Assembly (NCBI GenBank): GCA_013360215.1
Contig: JABWCP010000005.1
Coordinates: 175,575-239,574, forward strand
From: a bacterium
GTDB taxonomy: Bacteria > CLD3 > SB21
Reading direction: 5' to 3'
DNA: 64,000 bases
Under the pieces are notes generated by a model. The model worked only from the letters and a program-made list of their open reading frames with translations, had not been told where the DNA came from and made no database searches. The number at the start of each line of letters is the position of its first letter. Within the stretch, counting starts at the first letter, position 1. A program made the translations under genes and the position numbers. Below, one piece after another: positions 17,513 through 24,906 of the stretch.

Positions 17513-17863
17513 ATGATGCGGACTTTTTTACATACGGCATTTTCCAAAGCGTTGATATTAACGTATATCTTCATCGGATATCTCGCTATTACGACGACGG
17601 ATACGCCGCAGTGTGTGATCTACGCCCAACATGTGATGCAGACCGACCCGACGACTGTCCCTTCATCGGTCACCATCAAGGTCTTTGCGGCACGCCACAT
17701 ACAGCCTGAAAAACAATCACGCTCAATAGCTTACGTCAGTCTTTTTGATTTCGTTATACCGCCGGCATGCGCAACGCTCTTACGTGTTGTTAAATCAACG
17801 CATTTAACGACGTACAACGGATTTTCCATAGAGCAGCCCGCCAGAGCCCCGCCCATCGCATAA
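17513..17863 (+). CDS. Small exported hypothetical protein ending in RAPP motif
   Basis: The 116-residue protein starts MMRTFLHTAFSKALILTYIFIGYLA, a probable signal peptide or anchor, and ends with RAPPIA. A short exported protein with a terminal R(A/G)PP motif is reminiscent of DUF2946-like and other metal-associated small proteins, but the rest does not match anything I recognise; there are two Cys (about 34 and 87). The start lacks a strong ribosome site. It stands between the promoter at 17443 and two microprotein genes, in the direction of the ion antiporter. A real gene is likely but not certain, and its function is unknown. Confidence 0.5.
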   Translation: MMRTFLHTAFSKALILTYIFIGYLAITTTDTPQCVIYAQHVMQTDPTTVPSSVTIKVFAARHIQPEKQSRSIAYVSLFDFVIPPACATLLRVVKSTHLTTYNGFSIEQPARAPPIA

Positions 17864-18038
17864 TTATTTCCTAAAACCAGCAGTACACAAAACAATCGCT
17901 TTTAAAGTGTGTGCATTCGTGTGTTCGCGATAAGCGACTACACCAATCGACATATTTTAATCGGAGGATATTACCTCATCCGAAAAAAGCCTTTGTGTAC
18001 CGTATTTCATCATCTTTAAAAACACATAAGGAAAGATT
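17864..18038 (+). other. Non-coding leader-like spacer
   Basis: This stretch has no plausible gene. It has CGCTT...AAGCG complementarity around 17900-17937 and a GGAGG at 17963-17967 with no start codon at usable distance, part of a short CGGA...TCCG inverted repeat. It could be a structured leader for the downstream membrane genes; no known riboswitch was recognised. Confidence 0.3.
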
Positions 18039-18149
18039 ATGTCAAACGCAGCTTCAACCCCCAAAACAGGTTATATCGCATTCGGTATTTATGTAGGCAT
18101 CGTTGTTCTCGGTGTCGTGTCTTTTTGGATATTTGCTTTGACACGCTGA
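18039..18149 (+). CDS. Single-helix membrane microprotein, 36 aa
   Basis: ATG at 18039 follows AAGGAAAG (18029-18035) with ideal spacing and encodes 36 residues ending at TGA 18147. A short polar N-terminus (SNAASTPKTG) is followed by one hydrophobic helix (YIAFGIYVGIVVLGVVSFWIF split around residues 12-33) and a basic end (LTR), a typical transmembrane microprotein. The next small gene and an NhaD/ArsB-like antiporter follow on the same strand. By analogy with small subunits such as KdpF, it may be an accessory component of the transporter; that is inference from adjacency. Confidence 0.65.
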   Translation: MSNAASTPKTGYIAFGIYVGIVVLGVVSFWIFALTR

Positions 18150-18245
18150 CAAACTCAATGATAATCACATATTGCACGCGATCGTACGCCAATATCTTTT
18201 TGACGTACCAATAATCGTGTGCTCATTAAGCCACGAAAGTTCTAT

Positions 18246-18371
18246 ATGAAAACGCATACACAACTTACATCGGAAACCAAACCCAAAAGGGATTATTTAT
18301 TTATTTCACTTATGGCTTTGATCGGCCTAGGTATTCTCTCATTTATTTTACGTTTAGCCGGATTGATTTGA
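18246..18371 (+). CDS. Single-helix membrane microprotein, 41 aa
   Basis: ATG at 18246, after a weak CGAAAG site, encodes 41 residues to TGA at 18369. It has a charged N-terminal half (KTHTQLTSETKPKRD) and one hydrophobic helix (YLFISLMALIGLGILSF, about 17-33) with a C-terminal LRLAGLI. It differs in sequence from the 36-aa neighbour but shares the polar-then-helix layout and ends 46 bp before the antiporter start. The neighbouring ribosome site and tight order support translation. Likely an inner-membrane accessory peptide of the antiporter; no family was recognised. Confidence 0.6.
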   Translation: MKTHTQLTSETKPKRDYLFISLMALIGLGILSFILRLAGLI

Positions 18372-18417
18372 TCAACCGCTACATAATACATGAATCATTT
18401 TATCAGGAGAAGAGTGT

Positions 18418-19758
18418 ATGTCTGAGGAATCCAAAGTGAACCGTCTTTTTTCAAGGCCGGTGATGATCGGAATATTTTCCGTTTTACTTTTTATTTCGGC
18501 GCTTTTGTTTGTTCGCGATCCGCTTTTCCAACAATCGTCAAGTGGACAATGGTTGTTTTTGAGCATTCCGGTCGAATTTATTTTGTTTGGCCTTACACTG
18601 CTGTGTGTTGCTCTGTTTCACCATTATGTTTTACAAGTGGCGTTGACAGGGCTTGCCGTCATTTTGACTTACAAATTAAGCTTTACTTCATTTGATGCCG
18701 TCGCGCACATTCATCACGAATGGGCGATTGTCGTTAATTTGCTCGGTTTGCTGGTAGGGTTCGCCATTCTTGCCAAACATTTTGAAGAATCGCATATACC
18801 GGAAATCCTTCCGAAGCACCTTCCCAATGGCATGGCCGGACCGCTGGTATTGCTATGCATCACATTTGTATTATCCTCTTTTCTGGATAATATCGCTGCG
18901 GCAATGATCGGCGGCACGATCGCACTAACGGTTTTTCGCGGTAAAGTGCACATCGGTTTTCTTGCCGCTATCGTCGCTGCAAGCAATGCCGGCGGCGCAG
19001 GAAGTGTTTTGGGCGACACGACCACGACGATGATGTGGATTGACGGCGTCAGCCCGTGGGATGTACTTCATGCATACTATGGCAGTATCGGTGCATTTGC
19101 CTTTTTTGCCATCGTTGCTTCAATACAACAGAACAAATTGCAAACCATCATCCGCGCTGAAGGTTCCGAAAACCATTCGATCGACTGGGGTAAAATCTTA
19201 GTCGTAGCTCTGATATTAGTCGGTGCAATTGCCACCAATATACTTCTTGATTTTCCTGCACTCGGCGTTTGGGTTGCAATTTTTATTGGCGCCTTTATCC
19301 GCAAAACCGCATGGCATGAAATACCCGTCGCGCTCAAAGGCAGCATCTTCCTGGTTTCTTTGGTGCTCAGCGCTTCCATGATGCCTGTTGATCAACTGCC
19401 GCCGGCCGCCTGGTTTACCACATTTATACTTGGATTCGTTTCCTCCGTATTCGACAACATCCCTTTGACCAAACTGGCCTTGGATCAAGGCGGATATGAT
19501 TGGGGGGTTTTGGCTTATGCCGTCGGATATGGCGGATCCATGATTTGGTTTGGTTCTTCGGCGGGTGTGGCCATTTCAGGTATTTTCCCCAAAGCCAAAT
19601 CCGTCGTGTTTTGGCTCAAAGACGGGTGGCATGTCGCTGTCGGTTATGTGATTGGCTTTTTTATTATGCTGGCTTTGTGGGGCTGGGAACCGCATGAAAA
19701 CCACAAAACCGAAAAAAGCGAATCGCTTAAACAACCATCAACCGAACAAACGCATTAG
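18418..19758 (+). CDS. NhaD/ArsB-type ion transporter (probable Na+/H+ antiporter)
   Basis: The 446-residue protein has about 12 hydrophobic helices. It carries paired re-entrant motifs of the ion-transporter superfamily: SSFLDNIAAAMIGG (about 151-164) with ASNAGGAGSVLGDTTTTMMW (about 187-206), and in the second half SSVFDNIPLTKLAL with GYGGSMIWFGSSAGVA (about 341-385). These duplicated Asp-Asn and Gly-rich motifs match NhaD antiporters most closely; a metalloid or dicarboxylate carrier of the same superfamily is the alternative. AGGAGA (18405-18410) precedes the ATG. It is the last gene of a unit with two microproteins, and a strong terminator follows. Confidence 0.85.
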   Translation: MSEESKVNRLFSRPVMIGIFSVLLFISALLFVRDPLFQQSSSGQWLFLSIPVEFILFGLTLLCVALFHHYVLQVALTGLAVILTYKLSFTSFDAVAHIHHEWAIVVNLLGLLVGFAILAKHFEESHIPEILPKHLPNGMAGPLVLLCITFVLSSFLDNIAAAMIGGTIALTVFRGKVHIGFLAAIVAASNAGGAGSVLGDTTTTMMWIDGVSPWDVLHAYYGSIGAFAFFAIVASIQQNKLQTIIRAEGSENHSIDWGKILVVALILVGAIATNILLDFPALGVWVAIFIGAFIRKTAWHEIPVALKGSIFLVSLVLSASMMPVDQLPPAAWFTTFILGFVSSVFDNIPLTKLALDQGGYDWGVLAYAVGYGGSMIWFGSSAGVAISGIFPKAKSVVFWLKDGWHVAVGYVIGFFIMLALWGWEPHENHKTEKSESLKQPSTEQTH

Positions 19759-19780
19759 ATTCCTCTCCTCCTGATTCAGC

Positions 19781-19824
19781 GAATAGTCGGTGTTGCACTC
19801 AGCGCACCGGCTATTCAGCTTTTT
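19781..19824 (+). terminator. Terminator after the antiporter gene
   Basis: A 12-bp stem (GAATAGTCGGTG at 19781-19792 with CACCGGCTATTC at 19805-19816, one G-U pair) has a 12-nt loop and is followed by GCTTTTT. Confidence 0.8.
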
Positions 19825-19852
19825 GTAACACCCCCGTTACATGTAATTTAGC

Positions 19853-19881
19853 TTGAAAACGCCGCCTTACCTGTTTAATTT
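19853..19881 (+). promoter_or_regulatory. Promoter of the tandem TPR genes
   Basis: TTGAAA (19853-19858), 17 bp, then TAATTT (19876-19881) lie 44 bp upstream of ATG 19926, just after the preceding terminator. The same TAATTTG -10 variant occurs at 17465. Confidence 0.5.
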
Positions 19882-19925
19882 GCATGTGCATTTCCGGTTC
19901 TACACTTCACCGAGGAGTTTTATCC

Positions 19926-21308
19926 ATGAAATCTCGTTTTGATTTTTTCATCATCGTTTTGTGCGTTTGCGGCGTAGTGACTTTGTCCGCTCAATCTGCT
20001 GCCGATTTAGTCCAACAGGCCAATGAAAAATTTTCATCCGCCGGTTCGGAGAAAGAATACAAAGAAGCCGCCGGAATTTATGAGAAAGCGGCCGCCGCCG
20101 ATTCGACCCTGGCTATCGCATGGGCAGGTCTTGCCAAATCGCACGCCATGATCGGCAATATCGCTTCGCTGAACTACAAAGATGATCTGAAAATCAAACA
20201 CTATAAAGAATCCGCTAAATATGCCTCCAAAGCCGGAAAACTGGATAAAGAAAACTCCGATGTGCAGACGGCGCTCGCTATGGTGTACCGCCAACTCAGC
20301 CAACGGGATAACTTGATGCGCGTTGCTCAGAAAGCGGTCGCGCTTGATCCCAAAAACGCCGAAGCTTATGACCTATGGGCTGATGCTTACTCCGAAGATT
20401 ATTTTCCAAAAAACGCTAATATTGATTCTTCCATTCTCATTCGTAAAAAAGCCGTTGAAGCCAATCCGAACTTCGCCAAAGGATATCGCGGCCTCGGCGA
20501 TGACTACGCATCCAAAGGGGATTTGGAACAAGCCGAGTCGTACTTTACCAAAGCTATCGCGATCAATCCGCAACACGCCGGTTCACATGATCGTTTAGGA
20601 AGGCTGTATTATCTACAGGGCGAATTTGAAAAAGCCAAAACCGAATTTAACACGGCTATCAAACTCGATCCGCGCTCGACGTTTGCCTATACCCATCTTG
20701 CGGACGTATTGGCCGACGAAGGAAATTTCAAAGAAGCGTTCCTCAAATTTACTTATGCTGTTGATCTCAATCCCAATGCCGCTTACGCACACGCCAGCCT
20801 TTCATGGATGTATCTGACGGCTAAAGACAAAAGTTTTCGCAATGTCGGGAAAGCCATCGAATACGGCGCTATGGCCGCAGAGTTAACCAATAACACCAAC
20901 CCTGAGTTTTTAGCTGTGGCTGCAGAAGCCTATTACGAAGCCAGTTTTAACAAATCGGAACTCCGTGACTCCGCAACCAATCGTCTCAAAATGGCGTTGA
21001 GCATAGAACCCGACAACTTTGAATATCAGGAAACCTTGGGACGGATGAATGCGAAGGAAAAAAGCCGTGAATATGTTTACGCATGGAAGCGCGGCGAGCG
21101 GCTTTTAAGACATAACCGCATTAATGACGCCATCAATGAATTTATTACGTCCGAAGAAAAGAATGACAAATTCGTACCCAATCTGATCAGCTATGCAAAA
21201 GCGCTGAAGAAAAAAGGCGATGAAGCTACCATGAAAGTATATTTAGAAAAAGCACGCAAGGCGGATAAGGCCGGAAAATACACGGCTTTGATTTCGTCTG
21301 TGCAATAA
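19926..21308 (+). CDS. Periplasmic TPR protein (tandem paralogue 1)
   Basis: The 460-residue protein has a signal peptide (MKSRFDFFIIVLCVCGVVTLSAQ) and TPR repeats throughout (AAGIYEKAAAADSTLAIAWAGLAKSHA; DLEQAESYFTKAIAINPQHAGSHDRLG). ATG 19926 follows GAGGAG (19912-19917). Residues about 50-450 align along their whole length with residues about 195-610 of the next gene, including GYRGLGxDY, HTHLADVLA or YTHLADVLA and the RERL/RRGMML stretch, so the pair arose by duplication. TPR domains mediate protein-protein contacts; an envelope scaffold role is plausible, but no specific function can be assigned. Confidence 0.88.
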   Translation: MKSRFDFFIIVLCVCGVVTLSAQSAADLVQQANEKFSSAGSEKEYKEAAGIYEKAAAADSTLAIAWAGLAKSHAMIGNIASLNYKDDLKIKHYKESAKYASKAGKLDKENSDVQTALAMVYRQLSQRDNLMRVAQKAVALDPKNAEAYDLWADAYSEDYFPKNANIDSSILIRKKAVEANPNFAKGYRGLGDDYASKGDLEQAESYFTKAIAINPQHAGSHDRLGRLYYLQGEFEKAKTEFNTAIKLDPRSTFAYTHLADVLADEGNFKEAFLKFTYAVDLNPNAAYAHASLSWMYLTAKDKSFRNVGKAIEYGAMAAELTNNTNPEFLAVAAEAYYEASFNKSELRDSATNRLKMALSIEPDNFEYQETLGRMNAKEKSREYVYAWKRGERLLRHNRINDAINEFITSEEKNDKFVPNLISYAKALKKKGDEATMKVYLEKARKADKAGKYTALISSVQ

Positions 21309-21356
21309 ACTTATTTCTATGTTCTAGGTTCAGTCTTAAAACAAAAGGTAAACCGT

Positions 21357-23213
21357 ATGCGCGCTTGCATGAATTTGTTTTTTTTCGCCATGATGATTAC
21401 CGCTTCGCTTTGGGCGCAACTCAAAGTAGCTGTGGTTCCGTTTTACAACGGTACCATGCTTTCCAAAAACGAATGGCTTGGTCATGGATTTTGCGAATCG
21501 CTCAACACCGATCTGAGCGAAGAAAAATCTGTCCTGATCATGGATCGCCCCGATGTGCTCGCTGAAATCAAAATGAACGGTTTTAAACTTCTGGACATGC
21601 TGGACGAACAGAAAGCCTTGACGGTTGCCCGTTCGCTGGAAGTGGATAAAATCATTATCGGTTCTTTTGACATTCCGGGTGGTGCAACGCCTTCGATCAA
21701 AGTGCAGGCGCGTTTCATAGACGTCAAAAGCGGTAAAGCGGATACTAAAAACGCTTACACCGCCGAAGGCAAGTATTCCATGACTAATATTTACGCGATG
21801 TACGGGCAGATCGCGGCGCGTGCGCTTGTTAGTTTCGGAAAACGTGCGGCGGATGAAACCGCCATCACCGGTAAAGGTTCGATCAATGTGGACGCTTACG
21901 AGCCATACATCAAAGGTATTTTGCAATATGACGAAAGCAGCACGGTCGAAGATTATTTAGCGTCGATTGCTCTATTACAACAAGCTATCAAAACCGACAG
22001 CAGCTTTGCCATGGCATACGCCGGCATGGCAAAAGCCTATGCCAAAATCGGCCGTATACAGGATATTAATTTTAAAGCTGATGAAAAAACCGAGAGTTAT
22101 AAAAAGGCCTTAGATGCCGGTCTCAAAGCCGCCAAGCTTGATAAAAATCTTGCTGTAGCGTGGACGGCTCTCGCTCTCACGTATCGCGAACTGAAAGAAC
22201 GCGATCAGTTGATCGAAGCGGCCCGCAAAGCCGTCGCACTCAAGCCCAGTCAATATGATGCGTACGATATGCTGGCCGACGCATTCTCTGCCAATTTTTT
22301 CCCCGCTCATAAAAATAACGACTCGTCCGTTTTTTATCGCAAAAAAAGCGTAGAGTACAATAATAAATTTGCCTCCGGATACCGCGGACTCGGGCGCGAT
22401 TATTTCGACAAAGGGGACTACAAAAACGCCGAAGAGGCATACCAACGCGCCATCACACTCAATCCTAAACATGCGGGTTCCCGTGATCTGCTCGGTCAGG
22501 TATACACCATACAAGGCCAATACGAAGAAGCTAAACAGCAATTTCGCGAAGCCATAAAACTCGATGCCAAATCCGCTTTTGCTCATACGCATCTTGCCGA
22601 CGTACTGGCGATGGAAAAAAATTATGCCGAAGCCGTCACTTCCTATCAGTCTGCAATAGCTATCAACGCCAAATTCGCTTTAGCGTACAACGGCTTGGCA
22701 TGGATTTATATCGCGTCTAAAGATAAAACCTTACGTAATCCGGCCAAAGCCGTAGAAAACGCGCAAGCCGCCGTTCAGCATTCTGACAGCAAAAACGCTT
22801 CTTATCTTTACACGTTGTCCGAAGCGCATTTTTCCGCCGGCGCTCATGATGCCGCACTTGAGACTATCGGCAAAGCTCTCGCTCTGGATCCGCATAATAA
22901 CGACTACGCCGAAGCCCAAAGTCGCATTACCAAAAAAGAAAAAAACAGTGATTATGTTTTTACACTGCGACGGGGTATGATGCTGATGAAACAAGGTCGA
23001 CAGGACGAAGGTGTCGTCGAATTTGAAGAAGCGAACAAGCTCAGCCCCCAAAACGTCTACATACTTTTTACGTTAGCTAAATACTACGACAGCAAAAAAG
23101 AATTCAAAAAAGCGTTCGAATATTATTATCGCGCGCGCAGCTGCGACTGGGATAAAAAATATTCGAAATCCATTCAGGAACGAATGAATGAGCTGGCACC
23201 CTACGGAAATTAA
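21357..23213 (+). CDS. CsgG/TolB-like N-domain plus TPR protein (tandem paralogue 2)
   Basis: The 618-residue protein has a signal peptide (about 1-20), then a domain of about 150 residues (LKVAVVPFYNGT...LSEEKSVLIMDRPDVLAEI...DKIIIGSFDI...FIDVKSGK). This domain resembles the curli-secretion CsgG / FlgO / TolB N-terminal fold found in many FCB and spirochaete envelope proteins. TPR repeats fill the remainder and are paralogous to the upstream gene. It starts 48 bp after that gene, with AAAAGG before the ATG, and a perfect terminator follows. The N-terminal domain may interact with an outer-membrane pore or nucleate assembly; its role here is unknown. Confidence 0.82.
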   Translation: MRACMNLFFFAMMITASLWAQLKVAVVPFYNGTMLSKNEWLGHGFCESLNTDLSEEKSVLIMDRPDVLAEIKMNGFKLLDMLDEQKALTVARSLEVDKIIIGSFDIPGGATPSIKVQARFIDVKSGKADTKNAYTAEGKYSMTNIYAMYGQIAARALVSFGKRAADETAITGKGSINVDAYEPYIKGILQYDESSTVEDYLASIALLQQAIKTDSSFAMAYAGMAKAYAKIGRIQDINFKADEKTESYKKALDAGLKAAKLDKNLAVAWTALALTYRELKERDQLIEAARKAVALKPSQYDAYDMLADAFSANFFPAHKNNDSSVFYRKKSVEYNNKFASGYRGLGRDYFDKGDYKNAEEAYQRAITLNPKHAGSRDLLGQVYTIQGQYEEAKQQFREAIKLDAKSAFAHTHLADVLAMEKNYAEAVTSYQSAIAINAKFALAYNGLAWIYIASKDKTLRNPAKAVENAQAAVQHSDSKNASYLYTLSEAHFSAGAHDAALETIGKALALDPHNNDYAEAQSRITKKEKNSDYVFTLRRGMMLMKQGRQDEGVVEFEEANKLSPQNVYILFTLAKYYDSKKEFKKAFEYYYRARSCDWDKKYSKSIQERMNELAPYGN

Positions 23214-23233
23214 AAAGCAGGATATTTAAATAA

Positions 23234-23268
23234 AAAAAAGCTGCCTGAAAACATCAGGCAGCTTTTTT
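23234..23268 (+). terminator. Strong terminator after the tandem TPR genes
   Basis: A perfect 15-bp stem (AAAAAAGCTGCCTGA with its complement, 5-nt loop, 23234-23248 and 23254-23268) ends in six T. The A run on the other side would also allow use on the reverse strand. Confidence 0.92.
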
Positions 23269-23298
23269 AATATAATACATAAAAAAAGAACCAGATCT

Positions 23299-23778
23299 AT
23301 GCACCCCAACGAAGAAATCATAAACCGATTCTACCAAGCATTTCAAAAAAAAGATTTTTCCGTCATGCAACATAGCTACCATAATGACGCTGTTTTTTAC
23401 GATCCGGTGTTTGAACATCTGACGGCGGCGGAAGTGCGGGCCATGTGGGAAATGCTTTGTAAACGCGGAAAAGATCTGGTCTTGGAATATCGTATTATTC
23501 ATGCCGACGACCAAAGCGGCTCCGCGGAATGGATTGCAACATATACATTTTCAGCTACCGGGCGAAAAGTGGTCAATCGTATTCACGCCGATTTCACTTT
23601 CCGCGAAAATAAAATCATGTCGCACAAAGACACGTTTGATCTTTACCGCTGGATAAAACAAGCATTCGGATTTTCCGGTGTTTTATTAGGTTGGACCGGT
23701 TGGATGCAAAATAAAATACGCTCCACCGCAAAAAACAACCTTCAGCGATTCATAGAAAAAAGTAACCCGGTGTCTTAA
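23299..23778 (+). CDS. NTF2-like / SnoaL-fold protein
   Basis: The 159-residue protein has the cone-fold pattern of the NTF2 superfamily: NEEIINRFYQAFQKKDFSVMQHSYHNDAVFYDPVF (about 4-38), then a beta-rich half with DFTFRENKIMSHKDTFDLYRW (about 95-115). SnoaL-type members isomerise or hydrolyse small molecules, but most bacterial ones have no known substrate. The C-terminal extension (GFSGVLLGWTGWMQNKIRSTAKNNLQRFIEK) is also seen in FCB homologues. It stands between a strong terminator and the convergent hbd stop, 5 bp away. Confidence 0.85.
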   Translation: MHPNEEIINRFYQAFQKKDFSVMQHSYHNDAVFYDPVFEHLTAAEVRAMWEMLCKRGKDLVLEYRIIHADDQSGSAEWIATYTFSATGRKVVNRIHADFTFRENKIMSHKDTFDLYRWIKQAFGFSGVLLGWTGWMQNKIRSTAKNNLQRFIEKSNPVS

Positions 23779-23783
23779 AAATA

Positions 23784-24647
23784 TTACTTTTTCACATCGG
23801 GATATTCGTGCACACCCTTACCGGTTTTTCGACCAAGCCGTCCTGCTTTGACATACTGCACCATCAAAGGGCAAGGTTTGTATTTCTCACCGAGCGATTT
23901 ATGCAAATACTCTAAAATCGAAAGCCGCGTATCCAAACCGACTAAATCGACCATTTCAAAAGGTCCCATCGGATGATTGAGCCCGAGCTTTAATGCGGTA
24001 TCAATATCTTTGGCTGAACCGATACCTTCCTGTAGCATATAAAACGCCTCATTTCCGATCAGCGCATTGATACGGCTGGTAATAAATCCAGGCGACTCTT
24101 TGATCGTTACGATTTCTTTACCCATCGCTGTTGCGACATCTTGTGTCGCCTTTATGGTGGCCTCATCCGTTTCCAATGCTTTAATGATTTCGACCAGTTT
24201 CATTTTGTGCACCGGATTAAAAAAATGCATCCCGATACACTTTTGCGGGCGTTGCGTCACGGCCGCTATTTCAGTAATGCTGAGCGAAGACGTATTCGTT
24301 GCAAATATTGTTTCCGGTTTGCAGGTCTTGTCCAGCGTCGTATAAATTTTGATTTTTAAATCAATTTTCTCCGGAACCGCTTCAATAACGAAATCCGAAG
24401 GCGCGACGGCGGCTTCAAGATGCTGCTCGACGGATATACGGCTGAGCGTCGCCTCTTTATCCTGCACCGAGATTTTTCCCAGTTCGATACCTTTATCCAG
24501 GTTTTTGGAAATCGTATTCAGCGCTTTATTCAATGCGTCCAGCGACACATCATGTAAAATGGTTTTATATCCCGCCTGCGCGGCGACATGTGCAATGCCG
24601 TTTCCCATAATACCGGATCCGAGTACGGTGATCGTTTGAACAGCCAT
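23784..24647 (-). CDS. hbd: 3-hydroxybutyryl-CoA dehydrogenase
   Basis: The 287-residue NAD-dependent dehydrogenase interconverts 3-hydroxybutyryl-CoA and acetoacetyl-CoA in fatty acid oxidation or butyrate-type metabolism. It has a Rossmann motif GSGIMGNGIAHVAA (about 9-22), the catalytic HFFNPVHKMKLVEI (His about 140) and the C-terminal dimer domain with NHPMGPFEMVDLVGLDT. Length is the usual 280-290 aa, so it is the single-domain form rather than a FadB fusion. AGGAG sits 9-10 bp before the ATG. It is monocistronic here. Confidence 0.95.
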   Translation of the reverse strand: MAVQTITVLGSGIMGNGIAHVAAQAGYKTILHDVSLDALNKALNTISKNLDKGIELGKISVQDKEATLSRISVEQHLEAAVAPSDFVIEAVPEKIDLKIKIYTTLDKTCKPETIFATNTSSLSITEIAAVTQRPQKCIGMHFFNPVHKMKLVEIIKALETDEATIKATQDVATAMGKEIVTIKESPGFITSRINALIGNEAFYMLQEGIGSAKDIDTALKLGLNHPMGPFEMVDLVGLDTRLSILEYLHKSLGEKYKPCPLMVQYVKAGRLGRKTGKGVHEYPDVKK

Positions 24648-24897
24648 CGTTTATAATCTCCTATGTAAAATGTTTTTTAAGTGGTGCAATAATAGAACAG
24701 CTTTGTAACGGAAGCAAATAAAATATCTTGAATATTGACTGTCATGCCGGCACACTACACCTCCATCTCATTATTATCCCGCATGACTTCCGACATACCC
24801 CCGTGATGCGTCACGTGATATATTATCTCGTAATAAGGCGTTTTTTATGATAGCATTTCAACGCCTATTTATATATTTTGCCGCGGCTTAAAAAGGA
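24648..24897. promoter_or_regulatory. Divergent control region with overlapping palindromes
   Basis: Between hbd and the aminotransferase lie CGTGATGCGTCACG (24802-24815), an inverted repeat with 5-bp arms, and the overlapping 8-bp palindrome TCACGTGA (24811-24818). A third element, AGGCGTT (24836-24842) with AACGCCT (24860-24866), can form a hairpin with a 17-nt loop. They may serve one or both genes as operators; no regulator gene is nearby. Confidence 0.4.
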
Positions 24898-24898
24898 G
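24892..24898 (+). promoter_or_regulatory. Ribosome-binding site deciding the aminotransferase start
   Basis: AAAGGAG lies 8 bp before GTG 24907. The in-frame GTG at 24898 overlaps this site and cannot use it, so translation most likely starts at 24907. Confidence 0.7.
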
Positions 24899-24906
24899 TG
24901 CTCACA

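Noticed and set aside
17911..18096. A 61-aa frame beginning near 17911
   Set aside because: It is basic and low in hydrophobic structure, has no ribosome site, and overlaps the better-supported 36-aa microprotein in another frame.
17864..18300. Repeated CGTAC(G)CCAATA-type direct repeats near 18183 and 18211
   Set aside because: They are short, imperfect, and lie in the spacer between the two small genes; no functional pattern was recognised.
21336..21926. A 196-aa minus-strand open frame
   Set aside because: It is antisense to the CsgG/TPR gene, which has a signal peptide and a promoter-terminator unit. No motif is seen in the reverse translation.
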